Of a DNA stretch of 64,000 nt, positions 14,062 to 24,718 are shown one piece after another. Each line of letters opens with the position of its first letter. Within the stretch, counting starts at the first letter, position 1. The stretch lies in contig JAJEKB010001077.1 of NCBI GenBank assembly GCA_022393335.1, positions 27,015 to 91,014 of the forward strand, read 5' to 3'. The notes beneath the pieces are model-generated. The model worked only from the letters and a program-made list of their open reading frames with translations. It was not told the DNA's origin and ran no database searches. The DNA is from Macrotrachela quadricornifera. Its lineage: Eukaryota; Rotifera; Eurotatoria; Philodinida; Philodinidae. A program made the translations under genes and the position numbers.

Positions 14062-14803
14062 TAGTTTATAAATATATTTATGATATTTACCACTGTTTTT
14101 CGACTTTCTTTTTTGTATACAATCATGACTTATTATTCTAAATTCAATCAACTAGCTTAATAAAAGAAATTCTTAAGATATTATTTTGACTACAGTAGAA
14201 TAATTTTTATATGATCATTTGAAAACTATGCTTTTATTATGGCCTTGAATAGTCTATTATTAAGGAAATGATTGATTGTTTCTATAATTTCTTTTTTCCG
14301 TCAAACTCGTTGATGTATTGCGAAGTTCACTTCCGTTGTTTGATATATTTATTTTAAAATGTTTCATTGATCAGTAAAAATATTTAATGAATCATTTTTA
14401 TTGTACTTTGAATAATATTTAAATAAATTTTTTTTGATCGTTTTACAATGACAATTATTGACTTAAACAGCTATTGAAATTTTAGCTTCATTCGTCTTTA
14501 CATTTAGATGTATTATTATTTGAACTATACAATAAATTTTGTATCAATATCTCTCTTGAATTGATTGATACAAGAAAACTCGAATATTTTCTTTTATAAT
14601 ATAAACAAAAATAATCTTAGACTTTCTTAATTATATGTTATCTATAGTTTAATCGAAATTTTGATATAAATGGAAGACCGAAATCAATTGTATACTTCCA
14701 TTGATACAGTAGATAATTTTCTTGTAGAGAAATAAATATCATGTCAAATTTCTATATTCCCGCTTATTTTTATTATAGTTTTAATTTTTTTGTCTTATCA
14801 TAA

Positions 14804-15487
14804 ATGAGTGATGATACAAATAACACTGTATCAATACCAGTACTTTCTACTCCTTCGATACGAATTCAATCATTGGAAAGACATGTACACAAATGGATTG
14901 TCTTTTCATTGAATCTCATTGAACTTTGGCAGAATATTCAAAATGATACACGAAAAATAAAACTAAAAAAAATTCGTTTCTCTAATCAATGTCAAAAATC
15001 ATTATCAGATAAACTACCTCGAATTGTTGATATGTTCTTTGAAGTTAAAGATGATATTAATCATCCTTCAAATTCATCACATAATAATAAAATAATAATG
15101 AGTTTTTCTGAAGAATTTACTACTATTCGTCTTATTCTCTGCACTCAATTATTTGAATATTCATCCTTCTCATCCGGTTATTCATCAATTTCTCATATGA
15201 CATCAATTACATCCATTGAACAACAGGAAACAAAAGGTTTTAATTTAAATGATAAAGAAAAAGATGATACTGGTGAAAAACAACTAATACATAATTGTCA
15301 TTTAATCAATGATGAAAATCTTATGGCAATGAACAACAATACATCGTGCATAAATAATATGAATATCAATGATATTATACAAAAGGAAGACATCAATGCC
15401 TATATTTGCATACAACCTTCTATGCAAATAAAAAATAATAATTTAAATTCTCAACCTTTATTTAAATTGACATTTGATAGTTTGTAA
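14804..15487 (+). CDS. Hypothetical polar protein, 227 aa, single exon
   Basis: One uninterrupted frame from ATG to TAA using the same codon style as neighbouring genes (GAT, GAA, TCA, AAT). The N-terminal 110 residues look folded, with alternating hydrophobic helices (SLERHVHKWIVFSLNLIELW, then KLPRIVDMFFEVKDD). The C-terminal half is Asn/Ser/Ile-rich and probably disordered. There is no signal peptide or membrane segment and no recognised domain. The absence of introns is unusual here, so it could be a young gene or a retrocopy. Confidence 0.6.
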   Translation: MSDDTNNTVSIPVLSTPSIRIQSLERHVHKWIVFSLNLIELWQNIQNDTRKIKLKKIRFSNQCQKSLSDKLPRIVDMFFEVKDDINHPSNSSHNNKIIMSFSEEFTTIRLILCTQLFEYSSFSSGYSSISHMTSITSIEQQETKGFNLNDKEKDDTGEKQLIHNCHLINDENLMAMNNNTSCINNMNINDIIQKEDINAYICIQPSMQIKNNNLNSQPLFKLTFDSL

Positions 15488-16313
15488 AATGTCTTTTGTA
15501 AAAAATGTATTATTCTTTTTTATTTTTACGGTTCAGTTTATTCATTTTACAACTTTCTATTCAGTAATATTTTACATTAATGTTTCTAGTAAACATTTTA
15601 AATCGAAATCAGCAGCTAAATATGTGAAAATATCGATAGTAAATAAATGAATTTAAGAGAATACTTGAAAGAAATGTATGATTCATTTTTTCCACGGGAA
15701 TAAATGCAATCAAAATGAAATTATACGAATATTAGTGACAACACATATGTGACCCCTAGAAAAATTTTTATATATAAAAGTAAATCTAATACGACGTACT
15801 CAAAAATATTTTTCTGTGTGAAACTTATCATGTATTGGCCATCAATTGATCGCAATCAATGATTTTTTTTAACCGAGTTATTATTCATATACAAAATTTT
15901 TATTACAAAAACAAAAAAATTTGTTGCATGAAAAGAAAAAATAATATTAACTAAATTTTTATTACATCAAAAATAACAAATCTTATCTAGGCTACTGCGT
16001 CGGAATAATTACTGTATAGCTCATACTTTGCTTTATTGTAATACTTTTTAATTGATAGAGTATCTTCCATTGATTATATCATTGAGAGCATAGCTTGTTT
16101 TGCACATGTTGTTTTTTTTGTGCGAAATAAAACATTCATATTTTTGCTTAGGCAAATATACATTTTTCTTCCTTTTTCTCTTCTTTCCTCCTGGTCTCGA
16201 AGGACGACGATGTCAATAATAAGGAGATTGCTCGAATAACGTGCGTACACGATCGTTCTCTTTTTCTTGTCTTGTGTGCATTTTTCTTATTTTTTTTTTC
16301 TTCTTCGTTCGGC
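15488..16313. other. Intergenic, promoter region of the ITPK1-like gene
   Basis: AT-rich, no exon recognised. The last about 150 bases are pyrimidine-rich. A hydrophobic in-frame extension upstream of the chosen ITPK1 start (from 16272) lies here and is judged untranslated. Confidence 0.4.
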
Positions 16314-17342
16314 ATGGAAGGCAGCAGTACTGCCAATCTCTCTCCATTATTACTACGTTCTCAACGACAACAACATCCATTAATCGGTTACTATCTTTCA
16401 CTAAAAAAACTTTCGAAACTTCGTTTTGAACAATTTTTACTTCTATGCAAACATTTTCATATCGATACAGTTGAACTAACATATGATTATTTCGAACAAG
16501 AAAATTTTCGTATTCCACAATTAATAATTCATAAACTAGAAGATGATGAAATATCTCGTTCACTTATTGAAAAAATTCGTTTATTATCACGATCAACGAC
16601 AAGAGTTGTTGATGAATTTGATTCAATATCAAGATTAATGGATCGTTATGAGCAATATTCATTATTAAAATCAGGTGAAAATTTTTATATTGTTCCACCA
16701 TTCATACGAGTTACTGATAATGATAATAAATTAACGATTGAAAAAAAGTTAATTAATAATCGAATAAAATTTCCAATACTATGTAAACCAATTCAAGCAC
16801 ATGGTGATAAATCACATGACATGAAAATTATTTTTGATATTCAACATTTAGATGATATTGATGTACCTTGTGTTTTACAACAATTTATTGATCATAATGG
16901 TATTCTCTTTAAGGTATTTGCTAGTAAGTTAAAAAACTAAAAGAAAAAAATTTCATCTTATTAATTTTATTTTTCTCATTTAGTTGGTAAAGATAATTAT
17001 CATATAGTAGAAAGAAATTCTATACGTAATCTTCATTCACATTCATCACAAGAGACAATATCATTTCATTCCAGTGAAGTTTCAAGTTCTCAAGCTGATC
17101 ATATACTTTTATCAACTGATCAATCAATAGCAATAACTTTTGATCAAACATTAGTTAATAAAATTGCTCAAACCATACAAAATTTATTCGAATTAAATCT
17201 TGTTGGTATTGATATAATTATTGACAAAAATACGGGTGATTATGCTGTTATTGATGTTAATTATTTTCCCGGTTATGAGGGTATTACTGATTTTAGTAAA
17301 CAATTATTTCAATTTTGCCAACATCTACTTTCTTTGTCCTAA
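16314..17342 (+). CDS. ITPK1: Inositol-tetrakisphosphate 1-kinase (ATP-grasp)
   Basis: Exons are 16314-16923 and 16984-17342 (phase 1), 322 residues. The family phosphorylates inositol tris/tetrakisphosphates in the cytosol, on the route to InsP5 and InsP6. Visible signatures are the N-terminal GYYLSLKKLSKLRFEQF, the central FPILCKPIQAHGDKSHDM of the ATP-grasp fold, VLQQFIDHNGILFKVF, and the C-terminal metal-binding IDVNYFPGYEGI, the hallmark of this family. Length fits the compact members (about 320 aa); vertebrate forms are longer. The start at 16314 is preferred over the in-frame ATG at 16272, which would add a Phe-rich stretch not expected in this family. The 3' end faces tetraspanin A only 77 bases away. 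Confidence 0.93.
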
Positions 17343-17419
17343 TATAAAGAAAAAAATCTTTGTATTTTTTTTATCGTTATTTATTCGATGAAAAAAAAAC
17401 GAGAAAAAAAATAGATATT

Positions 17420-18206
17420 TTACAATTTTTGATAGTATTCAACATTTGACGAATGTGATATAGCAACACCTAGTACAAGTGATGATATAAGACCAAATAA
17501 TTCAATGAATAAAATAGCTCCCAATACTCCGGCTATAATTGGTAGTTTATCCCCTACCCAAACGGCAACAGCTGTAGCACAACCTTTAGTATAAGGGTCC
17601 CTTGTAGATTGATCTGCATAACATGATGAAGGAATATGTCCACCATATCTTATGTGATCTGAAGGGCCATCAACACCACAACATTTAAATTCTTTTTCCA
17701 ATTGTTCAATAATTTTCTTAGTTTCTGTTTGATTTTGAGTATAAGCATGTTGAAATATTTCCATAAAACCAGAATCATATGTTTTCCATAGGTCATTACG
17801 AAATACTAATGTTGCAATTATAGCAGCAAATTCAAGAAATATTATAAAAATAAGGAAAGATGCATATAAATATAGAAAACATCGATTTTGTAAAACAGCA
17901 CCTAAATAAATACAATAAATTCTTATATTTCTTATGTATTTTTTTTTTCAACAAACCTAAACAACCAAAGGCAGCTAAGCATGCAGTTAAAACACCAGCA
18001 ACGATCAAGCCTACGCCAACCCATTGCATTGCTTCTCCTCCAAGTGCTTCTGAGATACTGTATATTTCCGAAATAGATTTAAAATTTCCACTAACTTTAA
18101 CATAAATACCTACACCCATCACAGAGAGGCCAATAAGGAGAAATACAATATTCAATGCAAATAAAAATGCACGTGTGCATCGAACACCGCATGATAGTTG
18201 AACCAT
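17420..18206 (-). CDS. Tetraspanin A, 243 aa
   Basis: Exons are 18206-17957 and 17901-17420, with a GTTTGT donor and TATTTAG acceptor. Four membrane helices are present. The large extracellular loop carries the tetraspanin CCG motif (FKCCGVDG) plus later paired cysteines (SSCY, KGCA). Helix 3 begins LQNRCFLYLYASF and helix 4 LPIIAGVLGAILFIELFGL. Tetraspanins organise membrane microdomains with integrins and other partners. The start MVQLSCGVRCTR gives the usual short cytosolic N-terminus; an in-frame upstream extension is judged untranslated. Exon 1 is 250 coding bases, exactly as in tetraspanin B, so the two are tandem duplicates. Confidence 0.95.
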
Positions 18207-18838
18207 AATTGATAGCTTGTTGGTTTTTTGGAAAAACAATGACAAAAAAACTGAGATTTACGCATTCTCATATAGGGTGAGATAATAGTACTGTTGACTT
18301 TGATGACATAAAAGAGATAAAAAATTAAATATGAGTAATCATTTTGATAATGTTTTTAGATGTAATTACATCATCAAAATGTTTTTGAATCATATGATAT
18401 TTTTATATTGACATTGCAATATATTTTTTTAAAAAATCTAATTTTAAACTGTGCATTATCAAAGAAAAAAATCAATTTGTAACTATCAAATAATGTTCAT
18501 TTAAACATGGTAACATGTAAAAATTATATATTCAGAACTATATTAACACTTATGATTGTTTGTTATTAAAATATAATATATCAGGTTGAGCATATCTGTC
18601 AGCAAAACATAAGAAATCTGCAAATTATTATAAGAAAGACCAGTCAGTTTTATATGATAAATTCATTATGTTAATTTCTTTGCATTATTTTGATAGAAAA
18701 TACAAGTTCAATTGATTTTTTATTATTCGAATAAAATATGAAGTAATCAATGAATTAAATATAACTCTAATGTACATACTTACTATCGTCTGAGTTTGTT
18801 ATTACGTTCACTTGATCAATGTTTTGTATATATACTTA
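18207..18838. other. Intergenic, 5' flank of tetraspanin A
   Basis: AT-rich sequence without coding frames, lying between the tetraspanin A start and the left terminus of the inverted-repeat element. It should contain the tetraspanin A promoter. Confidence 0.4.
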
Positions 18839-18970
18839 AGGGTATTCAAAAGTAGTGGCACTGACATTTTTATACTATGTAGTATGCTTTAAAGAACTTT
18901 TTCTCTATGCAGTCTGATAGAGAAAAGAATGCCCTATTTTTCTATGCTAGTTGAGGTTTGGTGAATTTCT

Positions 18971-19390
18971 AGCACTAGGAATAATCAGCATGCTGAATTT
19001 TCAGCAGGCGAACGTCTATCATAAAAAATACATCGTGAGACTCTTCGTGTAGATAACAGCGTGGCTGCAGATACCAGTTACGACTTGGCCTGTTACTAGA
19101 CATCCTTCTCAATGTACGGGGTTGGTGAAGTGTATTTCTAACTCATTTTCGTCCATACCTACACCCAGATTTATACTTAGATCGTTACCTAAGCCGCACA
19201 AAAAGCTTACTCCCGTTTATGGCTTCACCTACAATAACGTCTACACCCATATTTACGTTTATTAACCCACCCATACTCATCGGCACCCACAGCCACACCT
19301 TTACACCCCCACTAAGACTCTCATGGTATGGTTTTTCATGATAAACGTATATGTGCTGAAAACTCAGCATGCTGATTATTCCTAGTATTG
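18971..19390. repeat. Inner inverted-repeat pair with palindromic core
   Basis: The arms 18971-19006 and 19353-19390 are near-perfect reverse complements of about 36 bases. Each contains the 12-base perfect palindrome TCAGCATGCTGA and a TGCTGAA/TTCAGCA hairpin. They enclose about 345 bases with a C-rich degenerate repeat. Confidence 0.8.
19135..19320. repeat. Degenerate ACACCCA-type repeat tract
   Basis: The tract repeatedly shows ACACCCA, ACCCACCC, CACCCACAG and ACACCCCC. It is far richer in C than the surroundings. On the other strand it reads as loose GGTGTA/TGTGGG units. It is not exact enough to call a microsatellite. Confidence 0.55.
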
Positions 19391-20045
19391 AACGTTCCTG
19401 TGCTGAAAATTTCGGTTCCCACTAGTTAATTATACTTCAACTAATATTATAATAATAAAATTTCGATAAAATCTATTCTATTCGCACGCCTCCAACTTAC
19501 ATAAATACTACACAGTATTTTTTAAATAGCTTTTGATAGAAACGAGATAGAGAACTACGGTTCCCATCATTGGAAAGAGAAACATGTTATTCGTCAGAGT
19601 TTTCTACAGTTTGTAGAGCCTCAATTAGCAATTTAAATCTATATTGAATAATTGAAAATTAACTAGCAACAACTTTTACAATAGGTTTGCTCTTAAAAAG
19701 AACAACTGAGAAGCTTATAAAAAAAATAGATCAAGAAACTTTGTGACACACAATTCGATGCGTCTTCATCTCTACTTTACAACGATGAGGATCGCATTTC
19801 TCTATCTTGCTTCCATCAGAAGTTATTCAAAAAATATTCATCCCCTTCTTTTTGTGAGCGCTAATGTAACCATGACACATTCGAACAAAAGCGATTTTGT
19901 CAAAATTTTATTACTTTAAAGTATAGTTAAACAGCATAGAAAAATAGAGCATTCTTTTCTCTATTAGGCTATATAGAGGTAAAGATTCTTAAAGCTTACT
20001 AAAATGATATAAAAGTGTCACTGCCACTATTTTTGGATAGCCCTA

Positions 20046-20562
20046 TGTATATACGTAATTAATGGTACAAACAATTTCGATCTATGTATTTCTTGATCAT
20101 CAATAGACAATCTAAGTCTTGTGTCCTCCACATTACTGCGAAAGATCTTGAAAATTTATTGAAATATTTAAGGAAGCGACAAGATTTATTTCAGAGCTCG
20201 AAATTTATCATGTCAATGATTGCAATAGATGAAGCTTTGAGAAATTAATTGAAATTTCTACTTATCTTATTTGTACACATGTTTAAATTTTAATAACAAT
20301 ACTTAGACAATAATCATTTATTTTTTTTTATAAATATTTTTATTGAGAATTAAAATAAAAATATACCTCTAAGAAATTGAAAATGTAAAATTTGATTTTA
20401 ATCATCACTAAAAGTTATGACAGAACTATCTAAATTTAATAGTTAATTAAATAGAACAATATCAATATAAGTTTTATTATTAATATACATAACAATTAGA
20501 TTTGTTGCTATTAATATCAACTAAAACAGACAAAAAAAAAGAATTTTAACATTTTAGTCAAA
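20046..20562. other. Spacer and tetraspanin B 3' region
   Basis: AT-rich, non-coding. It includes the probable 3' UTR of tetraspanin B (minus strand), with ATTTATT/AATAAA-like motifs. Confidence 0.4.
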
Positions 20563-21355
20563 TTACAATTTGCTATAAAGTTCTCCATATGAAGAATGGG
20601 AAATTGCAACTCCCAATGAAATAGAAGAAATAAAACCAAAAATTTCAATAAATAATATGGCACCTACAATACCACCTACTATTGGTAATTCGGCCCATAT
20701 CCAATCAATAATTGCATCTGCACAACCTCTGGTAAACATAGTTTTCGATCGTAACTTATCTTCATAACATGAACTAGGACGTGTGTAATTTTGTTTATCA
20801 TAATCTGTATAATTATAAACTCCGCAACATCTAAATTCTTGTTCTATTTGTTCTACTGCATCCATTAAATCATGTCGATCATTGTCGTATGCATCAGTAA
20901 ACACTTCCCAAAGGCCTGACTCATAACTATTACGTATACGAACTCGTGAACTCATCATTGTAATAAATGCTGCTAATTCTAAAAGCATTAAAATACAAAG
21001 AATTGCTGCATAAATATAAAGTAATATCCGATTTTGGAACAAAGATCCTATAAAACAAGTAAAAATAATTTTTTTTAAAAAATATAATTTCTTTTTCTTG
21101 TATACCTAAGCAACCAAGCGCAGATAAGAGTACTGTAAAAATACCAACCACAATTAATATTACTCCCACAGCTTCGATAGCTTTTCCACCAATAATTTGT
21201 GCATTGATATGATCGGATAAGGCAACATCAAATTTCTTGCTAACTTTAAGATATATACCGAAACCGAATAAGGCACAACCAAATACAACAAATAAAATGT
21301 TTAATACGAGCAAAATTAAACGTGTAACTCTAACCCCGCACGACAACCGTCCCAT
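20563..21355 (-). CDS. Tetraspanin B, 244 aa
   Basis: Exons are 21355-21106 and 21047-20563, with a GTATAC donor and TATAG acceptor. The layout of four helices and a large loop matches tetraspanin A: EFRCCGVYNYTDY, then PSSCYEDK and TRGCADA, with helix 4 LPIVGGIVGAILFIEIFGFI and the shared tail VAISHSS. The N-terminus MGRLSCGVRVTR parallels MVQLSCGVRCTR. The intron falls at the same codon (CLG|) in both genes. A surface microdomain organiser is the family role; the partner is unknown. The loop has two N-glycosylation sequons (NYT). Confidence 0.95.
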
Positions 21356-22157
21356 CGCGAAAAAAAATAAAAGTTTTCGTTTGAAAAGAGAATACAAGCC
21401 ATCGCGGGACAAAAATAATCTTCATATAGAGAAAGATAACAATCATGACGAAAACATTCATAAATGATACTGTAACGATAACGTTTGAGAAAAATGAGTA
21501 AGACTGATAATAACTATCGAATTCGTATAATATGAAAAATTATAATAATTTAAAATATGAAATTATTTTTTTCTAAATTAGATTTATTACAAATATATGT
21601 TTATTTATCATAAGAATATCAATAATGTAATTATATGCTTATTTCAATTTGTTAACTTACAAAACATGACAAGTCATAGTTTTTGTTATTATCAACAGTC
21701 CAAATATCGCAAATTATCTTTTTGCGAATATTGAAATTGAGTAACTAAGGATTCTGAGATACTTCTATCCATATAAAGAAGGTTAGAACCATTACATAAA
21801 TTTTTTTTCAATAATCCATACTTGAAATTTATTTTAAATCTTTTTATCATTTCTTACTCTACGATAGAAAAAGAAAATCGATATATTTAAGTTTTGTTAA
21901 CCAAAAACATGATGAGTTCAATTAATTTCTTAAAATATAATTCTATCATACTCATGCTTTAAGATATATTTCACTTGTTTATATAATGAATTACAAAAAA
22001 TCTTAATAATAATTTGTGTATATATTATTTTTAAAAATAATAAATGCTGTATAAAATCAAATGTTGTTATTCAACGTCTTTTTTTTTTATTTTCTTTGTG
22101 ACATTAATCATATCCGTTGATGATTAAATACCTATACTGTTGCAAAGTACATATCAG

Positions 22158-22195
<38 letters not shown>

Positions 22196-23984
22196 CCAGT
22201 ATAATGATTGCTGTCTCTTCCTGTAGTTTTGAAAAAATAAAAATCAACTATTAAAGGCCGTTCTCTTTCTCACTTACAAAATGTCAAATTCATTCTCTAG
22301 TATAATCGTTGATATTTGTGTCATTCTAACAAAATGGCACCTGTTATCGACTGAATTTCTTTTTCTTTTTTTTTTTTTGTTATTTAAATACACATATAAT
22401 AAATTTCATTTGAGATTTCAAACATTTTTTTTTCTCTTTTTTTATTCATAAGTTTAATACAAATGTTTATTGAAATATATCTGAGAATAAATAAATGTAA
22501 CTACAGTAATTCTAAATTTATACAAAATATGCATTAAATTATTTGAGTTTTTGTTTTTTTGGAATATAATGTGTACAAAAAAGAGAAAGAAAAAAAAATT
22601 AATAAAAACTAACACAAGATGTAATATCGTTCGTTGACATACACATACAGGCGTATATATATAAGTAAAAAAAAAAGAGAAAAATTATAAGGTGTTTATT
22701 TTGAAAATGAGGAAAAGAAGAAGAAGAAGAAGAAGAAAGAATCGAAATTGAATTATGCTCTTTTACTATTCTATGCACAAAAAAAGAGTAAATTTATCGA
22801 TTTTGTAGACGATAATCGTTTTTTTTTCTTGCTCTTTAGTTTTTTTATATTCAAAAGCAGAGAATTGACATAAATATATATATATATATATTCTTTTACT
22901 CTGTTTTATGTGTAAAATCAATGAAAATAAATATGGTACGACAATGATTTTTACCACAACTAAAGTCAAGTGTTGTATGTATATTATGATTTGTTTATTA
23001 TAGTTAACGTTACTGTTGTATAGAATATGTATCAACAATACATTTAACTGTCAAGTATTATTGTCATTATTTTAATATATATTATTTGAGTCTTTTAATT
23101 TTTTTATTTTATTTTAAAATTTAAAAAAAAAATATCATTTATATGATAATATTTTTTTTTATATAAAAGAAAATAAGACAGACGGGGCGTTGCTTTTATT
23201 TGTCATATACGTTATGAATCGATTATATATATCTATATAACAGTTTATTGATCGACTGCAAACAACAAGAAACGGAAATTGAAACGTTCGCATTTTGTTA
23301 CAGACGTTAGACAGAAAATGAAACTTCTGATTATGTTTATTACTTGAAAGAAAGATCGATCAAGAAATGTATATATTATAAATTGAAAAAATGTTAGTTT
23401 ATTTTAATGAATTATTTATATTCTTTTGTTTTGTTTTATTTTTGTTAAATGAGTTTATAATTGATTCATATATATATATATATTATGAAGTGGTAGTTAA
23501 TTTAAAAAAAAAGTTTGTCTTTTTCCGCTACCATATTGTTCTAATCATTCTCAAATAACAAGAGATGAACCGTTAAAAGTCGATTATTGATCAGCAAATG
23601 AAGACTCATCGAATGCTGCCTATCATCAGTTCGCCTGATTGATTTGAATAAACATTCGATTAAGTTTTTTTTTCCTCTGTCTGTTATGTTTTCATTTTGC
23701 AGAATAGTTGCTTATGCTTGTTTTCCAAGATTTATTTTCTTGTATTATCAGATGAGACATACTATGCTAGTGTGTTGATCTTATAGGCATATATATATGT
23801 ATAAAGAAAGAGAATATTTTCATCTGTAATGTGTATATCTAGACGTTATTCTTCCATCTAATTCATTGTTGCATCACACAGCGCATGATACAAGTCGTAT
23901 GGAGAGATATTTGAAGAAATGATATGTCAATGGATATGATTATAGGAAAAGAAAGGAATATTATTATCTCAAGAGAAAAAAAAA
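21356..23984. other. Intergenic, low-complexity, up to the assembly gap
   Basis: AT-rich DNA with a (TA)n tract at about 22158-22182, a GAA tract at about 22715-22739 and several A/T homopolymers. No frame with coding bias was seen. It probably contains the tetraspanin B promoter. Confidence 0.45.
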
Positions 23985-24384
23985 NNNNNNNNNNNNNNNN
24001 NNNNNNNNNNNNNNNNNNNNNNNNNNNNNNNNNNNNNNNNNNNNNNNNNNNNNNNNNNNNNNNNNNNNNNNNNNNNNNNNNNNNNNNNNNNNNNNNNNNN
24101 NNNNNNNNNNNNNNNNNNNNNNNNNNNNNNNNNNNNNNNNNNNNNNNNNNNNNNNNNNNNNNNNNNNNNNNNNNNNNNNNNNNNNNNNNNNNNNNNNNNN
24201 NNNNNNNNNNNNNNNNNNNNNNNNNNNNNNNNNNNNNNNNNNNNNNNNNNNNNNNNNNNNNNNNNNNNNNNNNNNNNNNNNNNNNNNNNNNNNNNNNNNN
24301 NNNNNNNNNNNNNNNNNNNNNNNNNNNNNNNNNNNNNNNNNNNNNNNNNNNNNNNNNNNNNNNNNNNNNNNNNNNNNNNNNNNN
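23985..24384. other. Assembly gap, 400 N
   Basis: A run of 400 N, flanked by an A run on the left and a T run on the right. The true length and content are unknown. Confidence 1.
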
Positions 24385-24626
24385 TTTTTTTTTCCTTATA
24401 CATATGAAAATATCGGGCAGTAGTATAACGCGTGCCTGTTAGACGATAATGATGATGAGCCAACGGGGTTGTTTGATTTCGAAAGAAAAAGAAAAAGATG
24501 GGCGTCTTGCGTTTTGCTTCTAGTGGTACCAATAAATAAATGAGAAACGATTGCAAAGAAGAAAGAAAGAGGGAGAATTTGCTTTTTCTCATCCTCATAT
24601 AGAACAAAACTAATAAATCTTCTTTT

Positions 24627-24651
24627 TCTCTCTCCCTCTCTCTCTCTCTCT
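24627..24651. repeat. CT-rich microsatellite in the zinc-finger gene leader
   Basis: Alternating CT run about 70-90 bases before the zinc-finger start codon, probably in its promoter or 5' UTR. Confidence 0.8.
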
Positions 24652-24718
24652 TATTCTATTGTACATATATCTTTTTTTCTCTGTTCTTTATCTCATCGTT
24701 TTTCTTTCTTTTTGCTTT

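Larger units (their letters stand above)
18839..20045. mobile_element. Non-autonomous DNA element with long inverted termini
   Basis: Bases 18839-18953 match the reverse complement of 19932-20045 over about 115 bases with scattered mismatches; shared blocks include AGTGGCA.TGACA, TAGAGAAAAGAATG and CTATTTTTCTATGCT. The ends are GGG...CCC in an AT-rich flank, and a target-site duplication is not clear. A second inverted pair lies inside (18971-19006 and 19353-19390). No transposase is encoded, so this is a MITE-like or foldback element, possibly one element inserted in another. It lies between the two tetraspanins. Confidence 0.72.

Noticed and set aside
19185..19370. Minus-strand frame rich in Gly, Val and Met
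   Set aside because: It is a by-product of the degenerate GGTGTA-type repeat inside the mobile element.
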